Positions 1-7,931 of a stretch of 64,000 nt of DNA are shown here, one piece after another. The translations under genes were made by a program, and so were the position numbers. Origin of the DNA: Bradyrhizobium canariense. GTDB taxonomy: Bacteria; Pseudomonadota; Alphaproteobacteria; Rhizobiales; Xanthobacteraceae. The stretch lies in NCBI RefSeq assembly GCF_018130465.1, contig NZ_JAFCKJ010000009.1, positions 243,427 to 307,426 on the forward strand. The letters run 5' to 3'. Below the pieces are notes generated by a model. That model ran no database searches, was not told the origin of the DNA, and saw only the letters and a list, made by a program, of their open reading frames with translations. How positions within the stretch are numbered: position 1 is the first letter of the stretch; each line of letters starts with the position of its first letter.

Positions 1-1155
1 TGGGCCGCCGCAGCGGCCGCCATCGCGGGCCTTGCGGCCGTCGCTCCGGCCAAGGCCGAGGACAGCGTCAAGGTCGGTCTGATCCTGCCGATGACCGGCG
101 GCCAGGCCTCGACCGGCAAGCAGGTCGAGAACGCGATCAAGCTCTACATGCAGCAGAAGGGCGACACCGTCGCCGGCAAGAAGATCGAGATCATTCTCAA
201 GGATGATGCTGCAATTCCGGACAAGACCAAGACCGCCGCGCAGGAGCTGATCGTCAACGACAAGGTCCATTTCATCGCCGGTTTCGGCGTGACGCCGGCC
301 GCCCTCGCGGCCGCGCCACTCGCGACGCAGGCCAAGATCCCGGAAGTCGTGATGGCGGCCGGAACCTCCATCATCACCGAGCGCTCGCCCTATATCGTGC
401 GCACCAGCTTCACGCTGGCACAGTCCTCCACCATCATCGCCGACTGGGCGGTGAAGAACGGCATCAAGAAGGTGGCAACGCTGACCTCGGACTATGCGCC
501 GGGCAATGATGCGCTCAACTTCTTCAAGCAGAACTTCACCGCCGGTGGCGGCGAGGTGGTCGAAGAGGTGAAGACGCCGCTTGCCAATCCCGATTTCGCA
601 CCGTTCCTCCAGCGTATGAAGGATGCCAAGCCTGACGCGATCTTCGTGTTCGTGCCGGCCGGCCAGGGCGGCAACTTCATGAAGCAGTATGCCGAACGCG
701 GGCTCGACAAGGCCGGCATCAAGGTGATCGGACCGGGCGACGTTACCGACGACGACCTTCTCAACAACATGGGCGACGCCGTGCTGGGTACGGTCACCGC
801 GCACCTTTATTCCGCGGCGCATCCCTCGCAGATGAACAAGGATTTCGTCGCGGCCTACAAGAAGGCGTACGGAAACCGTCCGGGCTTCATGGCGGTGAGC
901 GGTTATGACGGCATTCACCTGATCTACGAGGCGCTGAAGAAGACCAATGGCGACACCGATGGCACCAAGCTGGTCGAGGCCATGAAGGGCCAGAAGTGGG
1001 AGAGCCCGCGCGGCCCGATCTTGATCGACCCCGAGACCCGCGACATCGTGCAGAACATCTACATCCGGAAGGTCGAGAAGGTCGACGGCGAGCTCTACAA
1101 CGTCGAGTTCGCGACCTTCGAGGCCGTCAAGGATCTCGGCAAGACCAAGAAGTGA
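1..1155 (+). CDS. ABC transporter substrate-binding protein, branched-chain amino acid (LivJ/LivK) family, 5'-truncated
   Basis: Periplasmic ligand receptor for the Liv-type permease encoded just downstream. The frame is open from base 1, so the real start lies outside the window. The visible part begins inside a signal peptide (Ala-rich core ending PAKAED) and the mature protein starts about DSVKVGLILPMTG, typical of family 1 periplasmic binding proteins (Peripla_BP_6). About 364 further residues follow, close to the full mature length. The stop is at 1153-1155. It is separated from livH by a palindromic repeat but lies on the same strand and in the usual receptor-permease-permease-ATPase-ATPase order. 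The ligand cannot be read from sequence; these receptors bind amino acids, amides, urea or aromatic acids. Confidence 0.9.
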   Translation, partial: WAAAAAAIAGLAAVAPAKAEDSVKVGLILPMTGGQASTGKQVENAIKLYMQQKGDTVAGKKIEIILKDDAAIPDKTKTAAQELIVNDKVHFIAGFGVTPAALAAAPLATQAKIPEVVMAAGTSIITERSPYIVRTSFTLAQSSTIIADWAVKNGIKKVATLTSDYAPGNDALNFFKQNFTAGGGEVVEEVKTPLANPDFAPFLQRMKDAKPDAIFVFVPAGQGGNFMKQYAERGLDKAGIKVIGPGDVTDDDLLNNMGDAVLGTVTAHLYSAAHPSQMNKDFVAAYKKAYGNRPGFMAVSGYDGIHLIYEALKKTNGDTDGTKLVEAMKGQKWESPRGPILIDPETRDIVQNIYIRKVEKVDGELYNVEFATFEAVKDLGKTKK

Positions 1156-1200
1156 CGCGCGAAAGCGCGTCATTCTCGAGCGCGTATTAGCGCGAACCAG

Positions 1201-1300
1201 CGTCATGCCCGGGCAGAAGCGCGTCTTCCCGCTAGATGTCCCGGGCATCCACGCAAAGGCCAGAACAACGTGGATGGCCGGGACAAGCCCGGCCATGACG
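1201..1300. repeat. Dispersed palindromic repeat (Bradyrhizobium-type)
   Basis: Nested inverted repeat between the binding protein and livH. The outer arms CGTCATGCCCGGGC (1201-1214) and GCCCGGCCATGACG (1287-1300) pair with one mismatch. Inner arms GGGCATCCACG (1243-1253) and CGTGGATGGCC (1269-1279) also pair, apart from one end base. The wording of the arms matches the intergenic palindromes common in this genus (recalled, not searched). In RNA it would fold into a long hairpin and could attenuate read-through from the receptor gene into the permease genes. Confidence 0.75.
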
Positions 1301-1319
1301 GATAACGCAAGCTGAGACG

Positions 1320-2189
1320 ATGACCTCAATCCTCACCAACCTGTTCGATGGCGTTGCCTACGGCATGCTGCTGTTCGTGCTTGCTTGCGGGCTCGCGGTC
1401 ACGCTCGGCTTGATGAACTTCGTCAACCTTGCCCATGGTGCGTTCGCTATGGCCGGCGGCTATGTCTGCATGGTGCTGGTCAACCGGATGGGCTGGCCAT
1501 TCTTCGCCGCACTGCCGCTTGCCTTCGTCTCTTCTGCTGCGATCGGCATCGTGCTCGAGCGCACGCTGTACCGACACCTCTATGCGCGCAGCCATCTTGA
1601 CCAGGTGCTGTTCACCATCGGCCTGACGTTCATGTCGGTCGCGGCAGTCGACTACATCCAGGGCTCGTCGCGGGTCTTCATCAATCTGCCGGCCGCGCTC
1701 CAGGGCCAGTTCGACGTGTTCGGCGTCGGCATCGGCCGCTACCGGCTGATGATCATCGTGATCTGCGGGCTGCTCACCATCGGTCTCCAGATGGTGCTGG
1801 CCAAGACGCGGTTCGGCAGCCGCCTGCGCGCCGCGGTCGACGATCCCCGCGCCGCGAGCGGCCTCGGCATCAACGTGCCGCAGGTGTTCGCCTTCACCTT
1901 CGCCTTTGGCTGCGGGCTCGCGGGCCTCGGCGGCGCGCTGAGCGCCGAGATCCTCGGCCTCGACCCGTACTTTCCGCTGAAGTTCATGATCTACTTCCTG
2001 ATCGTGGTGACTGTCGGCGGCTCGTCCTCGATCACTGGCCCGTTCCTGGCCTCGCTGCTGCTCGGCATCGGCGACGTCGCCGGAAAATATTACGTTCCGA
2101 AGATGGGACCTTTCGTGATCTACACCATGATGATCGTGATCCTGATCTGGCGCCCGAACGGCCTGTTCGGCCGCACGGCCGCGCGTTGA
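1320..2189 (+). CDS. livH: Branched-chain amino acid ABC transporter permease LivH
   Basis: Inner-membrane permease subunit of the Liv-type importer; 289 residues, the usual LivH size. Begins MTSILTNLFDGVAYGMLLF, with a run of hydrophobic helices through the length. It carries the family-typical segments GLMNFVNLAHGAF near residue 30 and TVGGSSSITGPFLASL near residue 230, the latter close to the cytoplasmic loop that contacts the ATPases. ATG at 1320. Its stop lies 8 bp before the ATG proposed for livM, which points to translational coupling. The family is clear; the substrate is not. Confidence 0.93.
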   Translation: MTSILTNLFDGVAYGMLLFVLACGLAVTLGLMNFVNLAHGAFAMAGGYVCMVLVNRMGWPFFAALPLAFVSSAAIGIVLERTLYRHLYARSHLDQVLFTIGLTFMSVAAVDYIQGSSRVFINLPAALQGQFDVFGVGIGRYRLMIIVICGLLTIGLQMVLAKTRFGSRLRAAVDDPRAASGLGINVPQVFAFTFAFGCGLAGLGGALSAEILGLDPYFPLKFMIYFLIVVTVGGSSSITGPFLASLLLGIGDVAGKYYVPKMGPFVIYTMMIVILIWRPNGLFGRTAAR

Positions 2190-2197
2190 GTTCGCCG

Positions 2198-3226
2198 ATG
2201 AGCGCCTCCTCCGACGTCGGTTATCACGCCCAGCGCCAGGCACGCTGGCACTATGGCGAGGCTGCTTTCTGGCTGATCGTGCTGGCCTGCGGCTTCGTAT
2301 TTCCTACGCGCTACCTGATCATGACGGACATCCTGCGGCTCGCGCTGTTTGCGATGTCGCTTGATCTGATCCTCGGGTACGCCGGCATTGTCTCGCTCGG
2401 CCATGCCGCCTTCTTCGGCGTCGGCGCCTACGCGGCGGGACTTCTGGCGCTGCACGGGATCATCAACGAGCCCGTGCTTGCGCTTGTCGTCGCCGGCCTT
2501 GTCGCGATGGTGCTCGGCTTCGCCACCAGCTTCCTGGTGATCCGCGGTGTCGACCTGACGCGGCTGATGGTGACGCTCGGCATCGCGCTGCTGCTCGAGG
2601 CGCTGGCCGAACGCTTCTCCAACATCACCGGCGGCACCGACGGCCTGCAGGGTATCGAGATGCAGCCGATCTTCGGTGAGATCCCGTTCGACATGTTCGG
2701 CAAGACCGGCTTCTTCTATTCGCTCGCCGTTCTGTTCCTATTGTTCCTGTTCGCCCGCCGCGTCGTGCATTCCCCGTTCGGCCTGTCATTGCGGGCGATC
2801 AAGAACAATCCGCTGCGCGCGGCCGCCATCGGAATCCCGGTCAACCGTCGCCTGATTGCGATCTACACGCTCGCGGCGTTCTATGCCGGCATCGCAGGCG
2901 CGCTGTTCACCCAGACCACCGCGATCGCCTCGCTCGACGTGTTCGCCTTCGAGCGCTCGGCGGACCTGATGCTGGTGCTCGTGATCGGCGGCACCGGCTA
3001 TCTCTATGGCGGGCTGGTCGGCGCGGTGCTGTTTCGCATGCTCCAGGAATTGTTCTCCACCATCACCCCGCAATACTGGCAGTTCTGGATCGGCCTCGTG
3101 TTGGTCGTGATCGTCCTGGTCGGCCGCCAGCGCCTGCATCGCTGGGTGCTTTATGTGCCCAATCTGGTCATCAGGCAGATAGCCGGGCGCAAGGCCGTCG
3201 TCGCCGTGCCGGAGAGCGACGCATGA
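2198..3226 (+). CDS. livM: Branched-chain amino acid ABC transporter permease LivM
   Basis: Second inner-membrane permease of the Liv system, about 342 residues, heterodimer partner of LivH. Hydrophobic throughout. Carries the LivM signatures DLILGYAGIVSLGHAAFFGVG near residue 50, a GGTDGLQGI segment, and VLVIGGTGYLYGGLVGAVLF near residue 250. I prefer ATG at 2198. A TTG at 2186 would overlap the livH stop and add four residues; neither has a strong Shine-Dalgarno. The stop overlaps the livG start by 4 bp (ATGA). Likely co-transcribed and translationally coupled with its neighbours. Confidence 0.92.
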   Translation: MSASSDVGYHAQRQARWHYGEAAFWLIVLACGFVFPTRYLIMTDILRLALFAMSLDLILGYAGIVSLGHAAFFGVGAYAAGLLALHGIINEPVLALVVAGLVAMVLGFATSFLVIRGVDLTRLMVTLGIALLLEALAERFSNITGGTDGLQGIEMQPIFGEIPFDMFGKTGFFYSLAVLFLLFLFARRVVHSPFGLSLRAIKNNPLRAAAIGIPVNRRLIAIYTLAAFYAGIAGALFTQTTAIASLDVFAFERSADLMLVLVIGGTGYLYGGLVGAVLFRMLQELFSTITPQYWQFWIGLVLVVIVLVGRQRLHRWVLYVPNLVIRQIAGRKAVVAVPESDA

Positions 3227-3978
3227 CCATCGCGCTCGAAACCCAAAACCTCGAAAAGCAGTTCGGCGGTCTGCGCGTCACCCGCGATCTGTCCTTGAAG
3301 ATCGAGCAGGGCGCCCGCCACGCGCTGATCGGCCCGAACGGCGCCGGCAAGACCACGGTCATCAACCAACTCACCGGCGTGCTGAAGCCGAACTCGGGCC
3401 GCATCCTGCTGGAAGGCCAGGACATCACGGATCTGCCCGTGCACAAGCGCGTGTTGCGCGGCCTGTCGCGCACCTTCCAGATCAACCAGCTCTATCCCGA
3501 CCTGACCCCGCTCGAGACCATCGGTCTCGCTGTCTCCGAGCGCCTTGGCCATGGCGGCGACTGGTGGCGGCGGATGGGCACGCGCAGCGACGTCAACGGC
3601 GAGATCGCCGACCTCCTGACGCGCTTCCACCTGCTCGATGTCATGAACGAGCAGACCGTGACGCTGCCTTACGGCAAGCAGCGCCTGCTCGAGATCGCGG
3701 TCGCGATCGCGGGCAAGCCGCGCGTGCTGCTGCTGGATGAGCCCGCCGCCGGCGTGCCCGAGAGCGAGCGCCACGACATCCTCGCCGTCGTAGGCAGCCT
3801 GCCGCGCGACGTCACCGTGCTGCTGATCGAGCACGACATGGACCTCGTGTTCTCCTTCGCCGATCGCATCTCTGTCCTGGTTTCCGGCGCGCTGCTGACC
3901 GAAGGCCCGCCCGAGCAGGTAGCGCGCGACCCGCAGGTCAAGGCGGTCTATCTCGGCGAGGAGGCGGTCAATGTCTGA
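3223..3978 (+). CDS. livG: Branched-chain amino acid ABC transporter ATP-binding protein LivG
   Basis: Cytoplasmic ATPase subunit of the Liv importer, 251 residues. Walker A GPNGAGKTT is near residue 39, followed by a Q-loop region TFQINQLYP. The signature is the LivG-type variant LPYGKQRLLEIA rather than LSGGQ, then Walker B VLLLDEPAAGV and the H-loop LLIEHDMD. The start ATG at 3223 overlaps the livM stop, and the end overlaps livF by 8 bp, so the ATPase pair is tightly coupled to the permeases. All catalytic residues are present. Confidence 0.94.
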   Translation: MTIALETQNLEKQFGGLRVTRDLSLKIEQGARHALIGPNGAGKTTVINQLTGVLKPNSGRILLEGQDITDLPVHKRVLRGLSRTFQINQLYPDLTPLETIGLAVSERLGHGGDWWRRMGTRSDVNGEIADLLTRFHLLDVMNEQTVTLPYGKQRLLEIAVAIAGKPRVLLLDEPAAGVPESERHDILAVVGSLPRDVTVLLIEHDMDLVFSFADRISVLVSGALLTEGPPEQVARDPQVKAVYLGEEAVNV

Positions 3979-4687
3979 CCTGCTTGCGATCGACTCGCTT
4001 CGCGCCGGCTACGGCGAGGCAGTGGTGCTGCCGAACATGTCCCTGCGTCTCGCCGAAGGCCAGGTGCTGGCGCTGTTGGGGCGCAACGGCACCGGCAAGA
4101 CCACGCTGATCAACTCGATCGTCGGCGTCACCCGTCGCTTCTCCGGGACTGTCGGGCTGGCCGGCACCGACGTCACGACCTTGCGACCGGACCAGCGGGC
4201 GCGCGCCGGAATCGGCTGGGTGCCGCAGGAGCGCAACATCTTCCGCTCGCTCACGGTGGAGGAGAACATGTCCGCAGTGGCCCAGCCCGGTCCCTGGACC
4301 GTCGAGAGGGTCTACGAGATGTTCCCGCGGCTGAAGGAGCGGCGGAGCAACTTTGGCAACCAGCTCTCCGGCGGTGAGCAGCAGATGCTGGCGATCGGCC
4401 GCGCGCTGACCCTCAATCCGAAAGTGCTTCTCCTGGACGAGCCGACTGAGGGCCTTGCCCCCATCATCGTCGAGGAGCTCTTGAAGGCGATCGGGACCAT
4501 CACCCGGGCGGGCGGCATCTGCTCGATTATCGTCGAGCAGAATGCCCAAAAGATTCTGGGGTTGGCCGACCGCGTTGTGATATTGGAGCGCGGAACGATC
4601 GTCCACGACGCCCCGAGCGCCGCGCTGAAGGCCGACCCCTCGGTCCTCGAGCGCCATCTCGGCGTCGCAGGGGCGGCGGCCCACTAA
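3971..4687 (+). CDS. livF: Branched-chain amino acid ABC transporter ATP-binding protein LivF
   Basis: Second ATPase of the Liv importer, 238 residues. Walker A GRNGTGKTT near residue 38, signature LSGGEQQMLAIGRAL near residue 135, Walker B VLLLDEPTEGLAP, and H-loop position IIVEQNA, where the usual His is Gln as in most LivF proteins. Starts at ATG 3971 inside the end of livG (8-bp overlap). Only 18 bp separate its stop from the next gene, a MetE-like methyltransferase on the same strand, so that enzyme is probably in the same transcript. Confidence 0.94.
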   Translation: MSDLLAIDSLRAGYGEAVVLPNMSLRLAEGQVLALLGRNGTGKTTLINSIVGVTRRFSGTVGLAGTDVTTLRPDQRARAGIGWVPQERNIFRSLTVEENMSAVAQPGPWTVERVYEMFPRLKERRSNFGNQLSGGEQQMLAIGRALTLNPKVLLLDEPTEGLAPIIVEELLKAIGTITRAGGICSIIVEQNAQKILGLADRVVILERGTIVHDAPSAALKADPSVLERHLGVAGAAAH

Positions 4688-4705
4688 AATAACTGGGAGT
4701 AAGAA

Positions 4706-5824
4706 ATGCAGCGAACCAAAGCCCCTTTCCGCGCCGACGAGGTCGGCAGCCTTCTGCGTCCCGCCAAGATCAAGGAAGCCCGCGCCAGGCTCGAGAAGGG
4801 CGAGATCTCGGCTGACGATCTGCGCAAGATCGAGGACATGGAGATCGAGAAGGTCGTGCACAAGCAGGCTTCGCTCGGCCTGAAGCTCGCCACCGACGGC
4901 GAATTCCGCCGCTCCTGGTGGCATTTCGACTTCCTGGCCAAGCTCACCGGCTGCGAGCTGTTTCATCCTGACGCGGGCATCCAGTTCGCGGGCGTTGAGA
5001 CCCGGCACGATGCGGTGCGCGTGATCGGCAAGCTCGACTTTCCCGATGACCACCCGATGCTGGATCACTTCCGCTTCCTGAAGAAGGTCGCCGACCAGGC
5101 CCACGTCACCGCCAAGATGACGATCCCGTCGCCCGCGGTGCTGCACTTCCGCGGCGGCCGCAAGGCGATCTCCAAGGACGTCTATCCCGATCTCGAGGCC
5201 TTCTACGAGGACCTCGGCAAGACCTACCGCAAGGCCGTGAAGGCGTTCTACGACGCCGGCTGCCGCTACCTCCAGTTCGACGACACCGTGTGGGCCTATC
5301 TCTGCTCCCAGGACGAATTGCAGAAGGCGCGCGAGCGCGGCGACAATCCCGAGGGTCTCCAGCAGATCTATGCGCGCGTCATCAACTACGCGCTGGCCGA
5401 GAAGCCCGCCGACATGGTGGTGACGACGCATGTCTGCCGCGGCAATTTCCGTTCGACCTGGATTTCCTCAGGCGGCTACGAGCCCGTGGCCGAGACCATG
5501 CTCGCCGGCACCAATTACGACGGCTACTTCCTGGAATACGATAGCGACCGTGCTGGTGGCTTCGAGCCGCTGCGCTTCCTGCCCAAGGGCAACAAGGTCG
5601 TCGTGGTCGGCGTCATCACCTCGAAGTTCGGTGAGCTCGAGAACAAGGACGCGATCAAGCGCCGTCTCGAAGAAGCCGCCAAGTTCGCTCCGCTTGAACA
5701 GCTTGCACTCTCCCCGCAGTGCGGTTTTGCGTCGACGGAGGAGGGCAACGTCCTCTCCGAAGAGGAGCAGTGGGCCAAGCTCAGCCTCGCAGTCGAGATC
5801 GCGAAGGAAGTGTGGGGCAACTGA
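4706..5824 (+). CDS. Cobalamin-independent methionine synthase C-terminal-domain-like protein (5-methyltetrahydropteroyltriglutamate--homocysteine S-methyltransferase family)
   Basis: 372-residue stand-alone catalytic barrel of the MetE/CIMS family, about half the length of full MetE, so it lacks the N-terminal folate-binding half. Zinc-site candidates are visible: His and Cys in TTHVCRGN, the Glu in FLEYDSD, and Cys in SPQCGFAS. Other family segments are TDGEFRRSWWHFDF and QFDDTVWAYL. A good Shine-Dalgarno (GGGAGT) sits about 8 bp before the ATG. Such short homologues are often annotated as methionine synthase. Without the N-terminal half the methyl donor is uncertain, and some act with other methyl donors or a separate partner. 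Being 18 bp behind the Liv transporter suggests it processes a transported substrate (inference). Confidence 0.82.
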   Translation: MQRTKAPFRADEVGSLLRPAKIKEARARLEKGEISADDLRKIEDMEIEKVVHKQASLGLKLATDGEFRRSWWHFDFLAKLTGCELFHPDAGIQFAGVETRHDAVRVIGKLDFPDDHPMLDHFRFLKKVADQAHVTAKMTIPSPAVLHFRGGRKAISKDVYPDLEAFYEDLGKTYRKAVKAFYDAGCRYLQFDDTVWAYLCSQDELQKARERGDNPEGLQQIYARVINYALAEKPADMVVTTHVCRGNFRSTWISSGGYEPVAETMLAGTNYDGYFLEYDSDRAGGFEPLRFLPKGNKVVVVGVITSKFGELENKDAIKRRLEEAAKFAPLEQLALSPQCGFASTEEGNVLSEEEQWAKLSLAVEIAKEVWGN

Positions 5825-5861
5825 GCTCTACGCGTGAGTGACGGGTAACTGGCGCAACACC

Positions 5862-5995
5862 CTCGGTGTCGTCCCGGCGAAGGCCGGGACCCATATCCCG
5901 AGGGAGATGTTGTGACGCGAAGGCGGCAACCCCGAGTCTTCGCCAAACCATTTCCTGTGGTTATGGGTCCCGGCCTTCGCCGGGACGACACTGAG
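5862..5995. repeat. Dispersed palindromic repeat with 34-bp arms
   Basis: Almost perfect inverted repeat between two convergent genes. The left arm 5862-5895 contains GTCCCGGCGAAGGCCGGGAC; the right arm 5962-5995 is its reverse complement with one mismatch. Each arm also has its own inner palindrome (GTCCCGGC/GCCGGGAC). It is a common intergenic element type in Bradyrhizobium and Rhodopseudomonas (recalled). Its position downstream of both flanking genes would allow it to act as a bidirectional transcription terminator or RNA stabiliser. Confidence 0.8.
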
Positions 5996-6038
5996 TATTA
6001 GGCACGACGCTTCGCCTCACCGCAGCAAACACGGCCCT

Positions 6039-7757
6039 TCACTTCTCCGCCAGGTAAACCTCGCCCAGCAGCGACGAGTTCGACCACGGCACCTGCTTGT
6101 TCTTCGTGGTCGACACCACCTCGGCCCGCACCCGCGTCAGCATCTGCTGCACTTCCAGGCCGGGCGTGCCGAGATGGCGGGAGAGCGCGGCGGAGAACGG
6201 CGAGTTGGCGCCTTCGCCGTCGAGCGCGACCTGGCCCGGCGCAGTGGCGAAGGCGATCAGCGTGCCGGCGCCGAGCGTCGCACCGGCGCCCAGGCTCGTT
6301 GGCGCTGCGAGGCCCGAGGCAGCCTCGATGGCGCGGTTGGTGCCAGCTGATGCGACCTGCTGTGCCATCGGATTGTTGCGGCAGGCATCGAAGATCAAAA
6401 TGTTGGTGCGGACCTGGTCATCGAGGCCGGCCATGATCGTGTCCATGTCGATCATCGCGTCCGTCATGCGCGCGCCCGGCTTGAGTTCGACGTCGACGGG
6501 AATGAGATAGTTGCGGCCGTCGACCTGCACGCCGTGGCCGGCATAGTAGACCACCACGACCTGCGCCCGCGCCGCCTCCCGCAAAAAGTCACGCGTCATC
6601 TTCTGCATCGCCGCGCGGACGAGATCGACGCCTTCTGACACAGTGAAGCCGATATCGCGCAAGCTCCTGGCAACGGCGCGCGCGTCATTCGGCGGATTGG
6701 GCAGTGCCTTGACGTGCGCATAGGCGCCATTGCCGATGATCAGCGCCATGCGCGTGCCGCGCGCGGCCGGAGCAGGCGAGGGGGGCGGCGCGGCACCCGT
6801 CTGCTGCGGAGCCGATGCCTGTGCCGGCTGCGTCGTCGGTGACGGCGCATCGCGCGGGATCGGCGCGCTTGCGTCGGTGACCAGCGACAGCCGCACCTTT
6901 GCGGTGGCTTGATTGGCCTTGCTGCCGGCATCGGAAGCCACGATCGCCAGCGTCGCCTTGTAGTCGTCCCTCGCGTGCGCGTAGTCGCCTTTCGCCTCAT
7001 AGGCCAGCGCGCGATGGGTGTAGCCCGAGATCAGCACGCTGTTCGGCGGCGTCATGATGTTGACGGGCGGTTTCTCCTTGGCCAGGCGGATTGCCTCGCT
7101 GCCGTCGGCGATGGCGCGATCGAGATCGCCCCTTGCACGCCAAATCGCGGTGCGGTTGATCAGCGGTTGCGGCAGCGTCGGGTCGAGCCGGATCGCCTGG
7201 TTGATGTCGGCGAGCGCGCCGTCGAGGTCGCCGAGCGCCTCCTTGGAGATACCGCGGTTCTGGAACGAGAACGCCGATCTGGGATCGGCCTTGATCGACA
7301 TATCGTAATCGGCGATCGCCTTGGCGTAGTCGCCCTTGCCGCGCCAGGCATTGCCGCGATTGTGGAAGATCGTGCCGCTCGGCGGTCCGAGCTTCAGCGC
7401 ATCGTCGAAATCGGTGATCGCGATCTCGTGCTCGCCTCGATCGTAGTAGGCCGATCCCCTGAGATTATAGGCCGCCTGGCTCGGCTGGAGCCGGATCGCT
7501 TCCGTGGCGTCCGTGATGACCTTGGCGTAATCGCCCTTCTTGTTCCAGCCCACCGCGCGCCAGAAGTAGACCGTCGCGAGCTGCTCGCCTTTGAACACCT
7601 TCAGCGCGATGATCCTGGTGCAGGCGTCGATCATCTGGTCTGCGGGCGTGGTGTCGGTGGTGCAGAGCGGCCCAAGCTGGCTGCGCGCCTGCGCAAATGC
7701 GGGCGCCGACCACAGGGTCGCAGCGAGCAGGCAGAGCGCGACGAGAAGGCGGCGCAT
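6039..7757 (-). CDS. Secreted TPR and caspase-like (peptidase C14) domain protein
   Basis: 572 residues from ATG 7757, chosen because it opens a clear signal peptide (MRRLLVALCLLAATLWSAPAFAQA); an upstream in-frame ATG at 7838 would bury it. Residues about 30-300 hold five or so tetratricopeptide repeats (for example HNRGNAWRGKGDYAKAIADY). A Pro/Ala-rich linker of about 35 residues follows, then a caspase-like domain from about 336 (RMALIIGNGAYAHV). The catalytic His is in YYAGHG (about 406) and the Cys in FDACRNNP (about 457), so both are intact. Such proteins are predicted Arg/Lys-directed cysteine peptidases; substrate and role are unknown. It faces away from the methyltransferase-like gene at 7932 and shares its upstream region. 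Confidence 0.85.
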   Translation of the reverse strand: MRRLLVALCLLAATLWSAPAFAQARSQLGPLCTTDTTPADQMIDACTRIIALKVFKGEQLATVYFWRAVGWNKKGDYAKVITDATEAIRLQPSQAAYNLRGSAYYDRGEHEIAITDFDDALKLGPPSGTIFHNRGNAWRGKGDYAKAIADYDMSIKADPRSAFSFQNRGISKEALGDLDGALADINQAIRLDPTLPQPLINRTAIWRARGDLDRAIADGSEAIRLAKEKPPVNIMTPPNSVLISGYTHRALAYEAKGDYAHARDDYKATLAIVASDAGSKANQATAKVRLSLVTDASAPIPRDAPSPTTQPAQASAPQQTGAAPPPSPAPAARGTRMALIIGNGAYAHVKALPNPPNDARAVARSLRDIGFTVSEGVDLVRAAMQKMTRDFLREAARAQVVVVYYAGHGVQVDGRNYLIPVDVELKPGARMTDAMIDMDTIMAGLDDQVRTNILIFDACRNNPMAQQVASAGTNRAIEAASGLAAPTSLGAGATLGAGTLIAFATAPGQVALDGEGANSPFSAALSRHLGTPGLEVQQMLTRVRAEVVSTTKNKQVPWSNSSLLGEVYLAEK

Positions 7758-7874
7758 GGCGGTGGTCCCGTAGAGAAGAGGCGTCTGTTTGTTGCCCGGC
7801 AGGGTGTGGTGGTTCACGGCTCCTGCCGTTGTGCACAACAGCGAACCGGGGCGCCTCGATCCCCTATTCCCTCA

Positions 7875-7919
7875 GTGGGCAGATTTTGCTAGGAGGCGGT
7901 ACCCAACCTCTCTGCCCAC
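7875..7919 (+). promoter_or_regulatory. Leader hairpin upstream of the methyltransferase-like gene
   Basis: Perfect 9-bp inverted repeat GTGGGCAGA (7875-7883) / TCTGCCCAC (7911-7919). The intervening 27 bases extend the pairing with GAGG/CCTC. The only Shine-Dalgarno-like tract, AGGAGG near 7890, lies inside the structure and about 35-40 bases before the ATG at 7932, which has no SD of its own. It could be an RNA control element for the downstream gene or an operator. I cannot match it to a riboswitch family I know. Confidence 0.4.
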
Positions 7920-7931
7920 CGCGTCCCACTT

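Noticed and set aside
3968-5431. 487-codon open frame on the minus strand
   Set aside because: Antisense to livF and the MetE-like gene; no motifs and a skewed composition.
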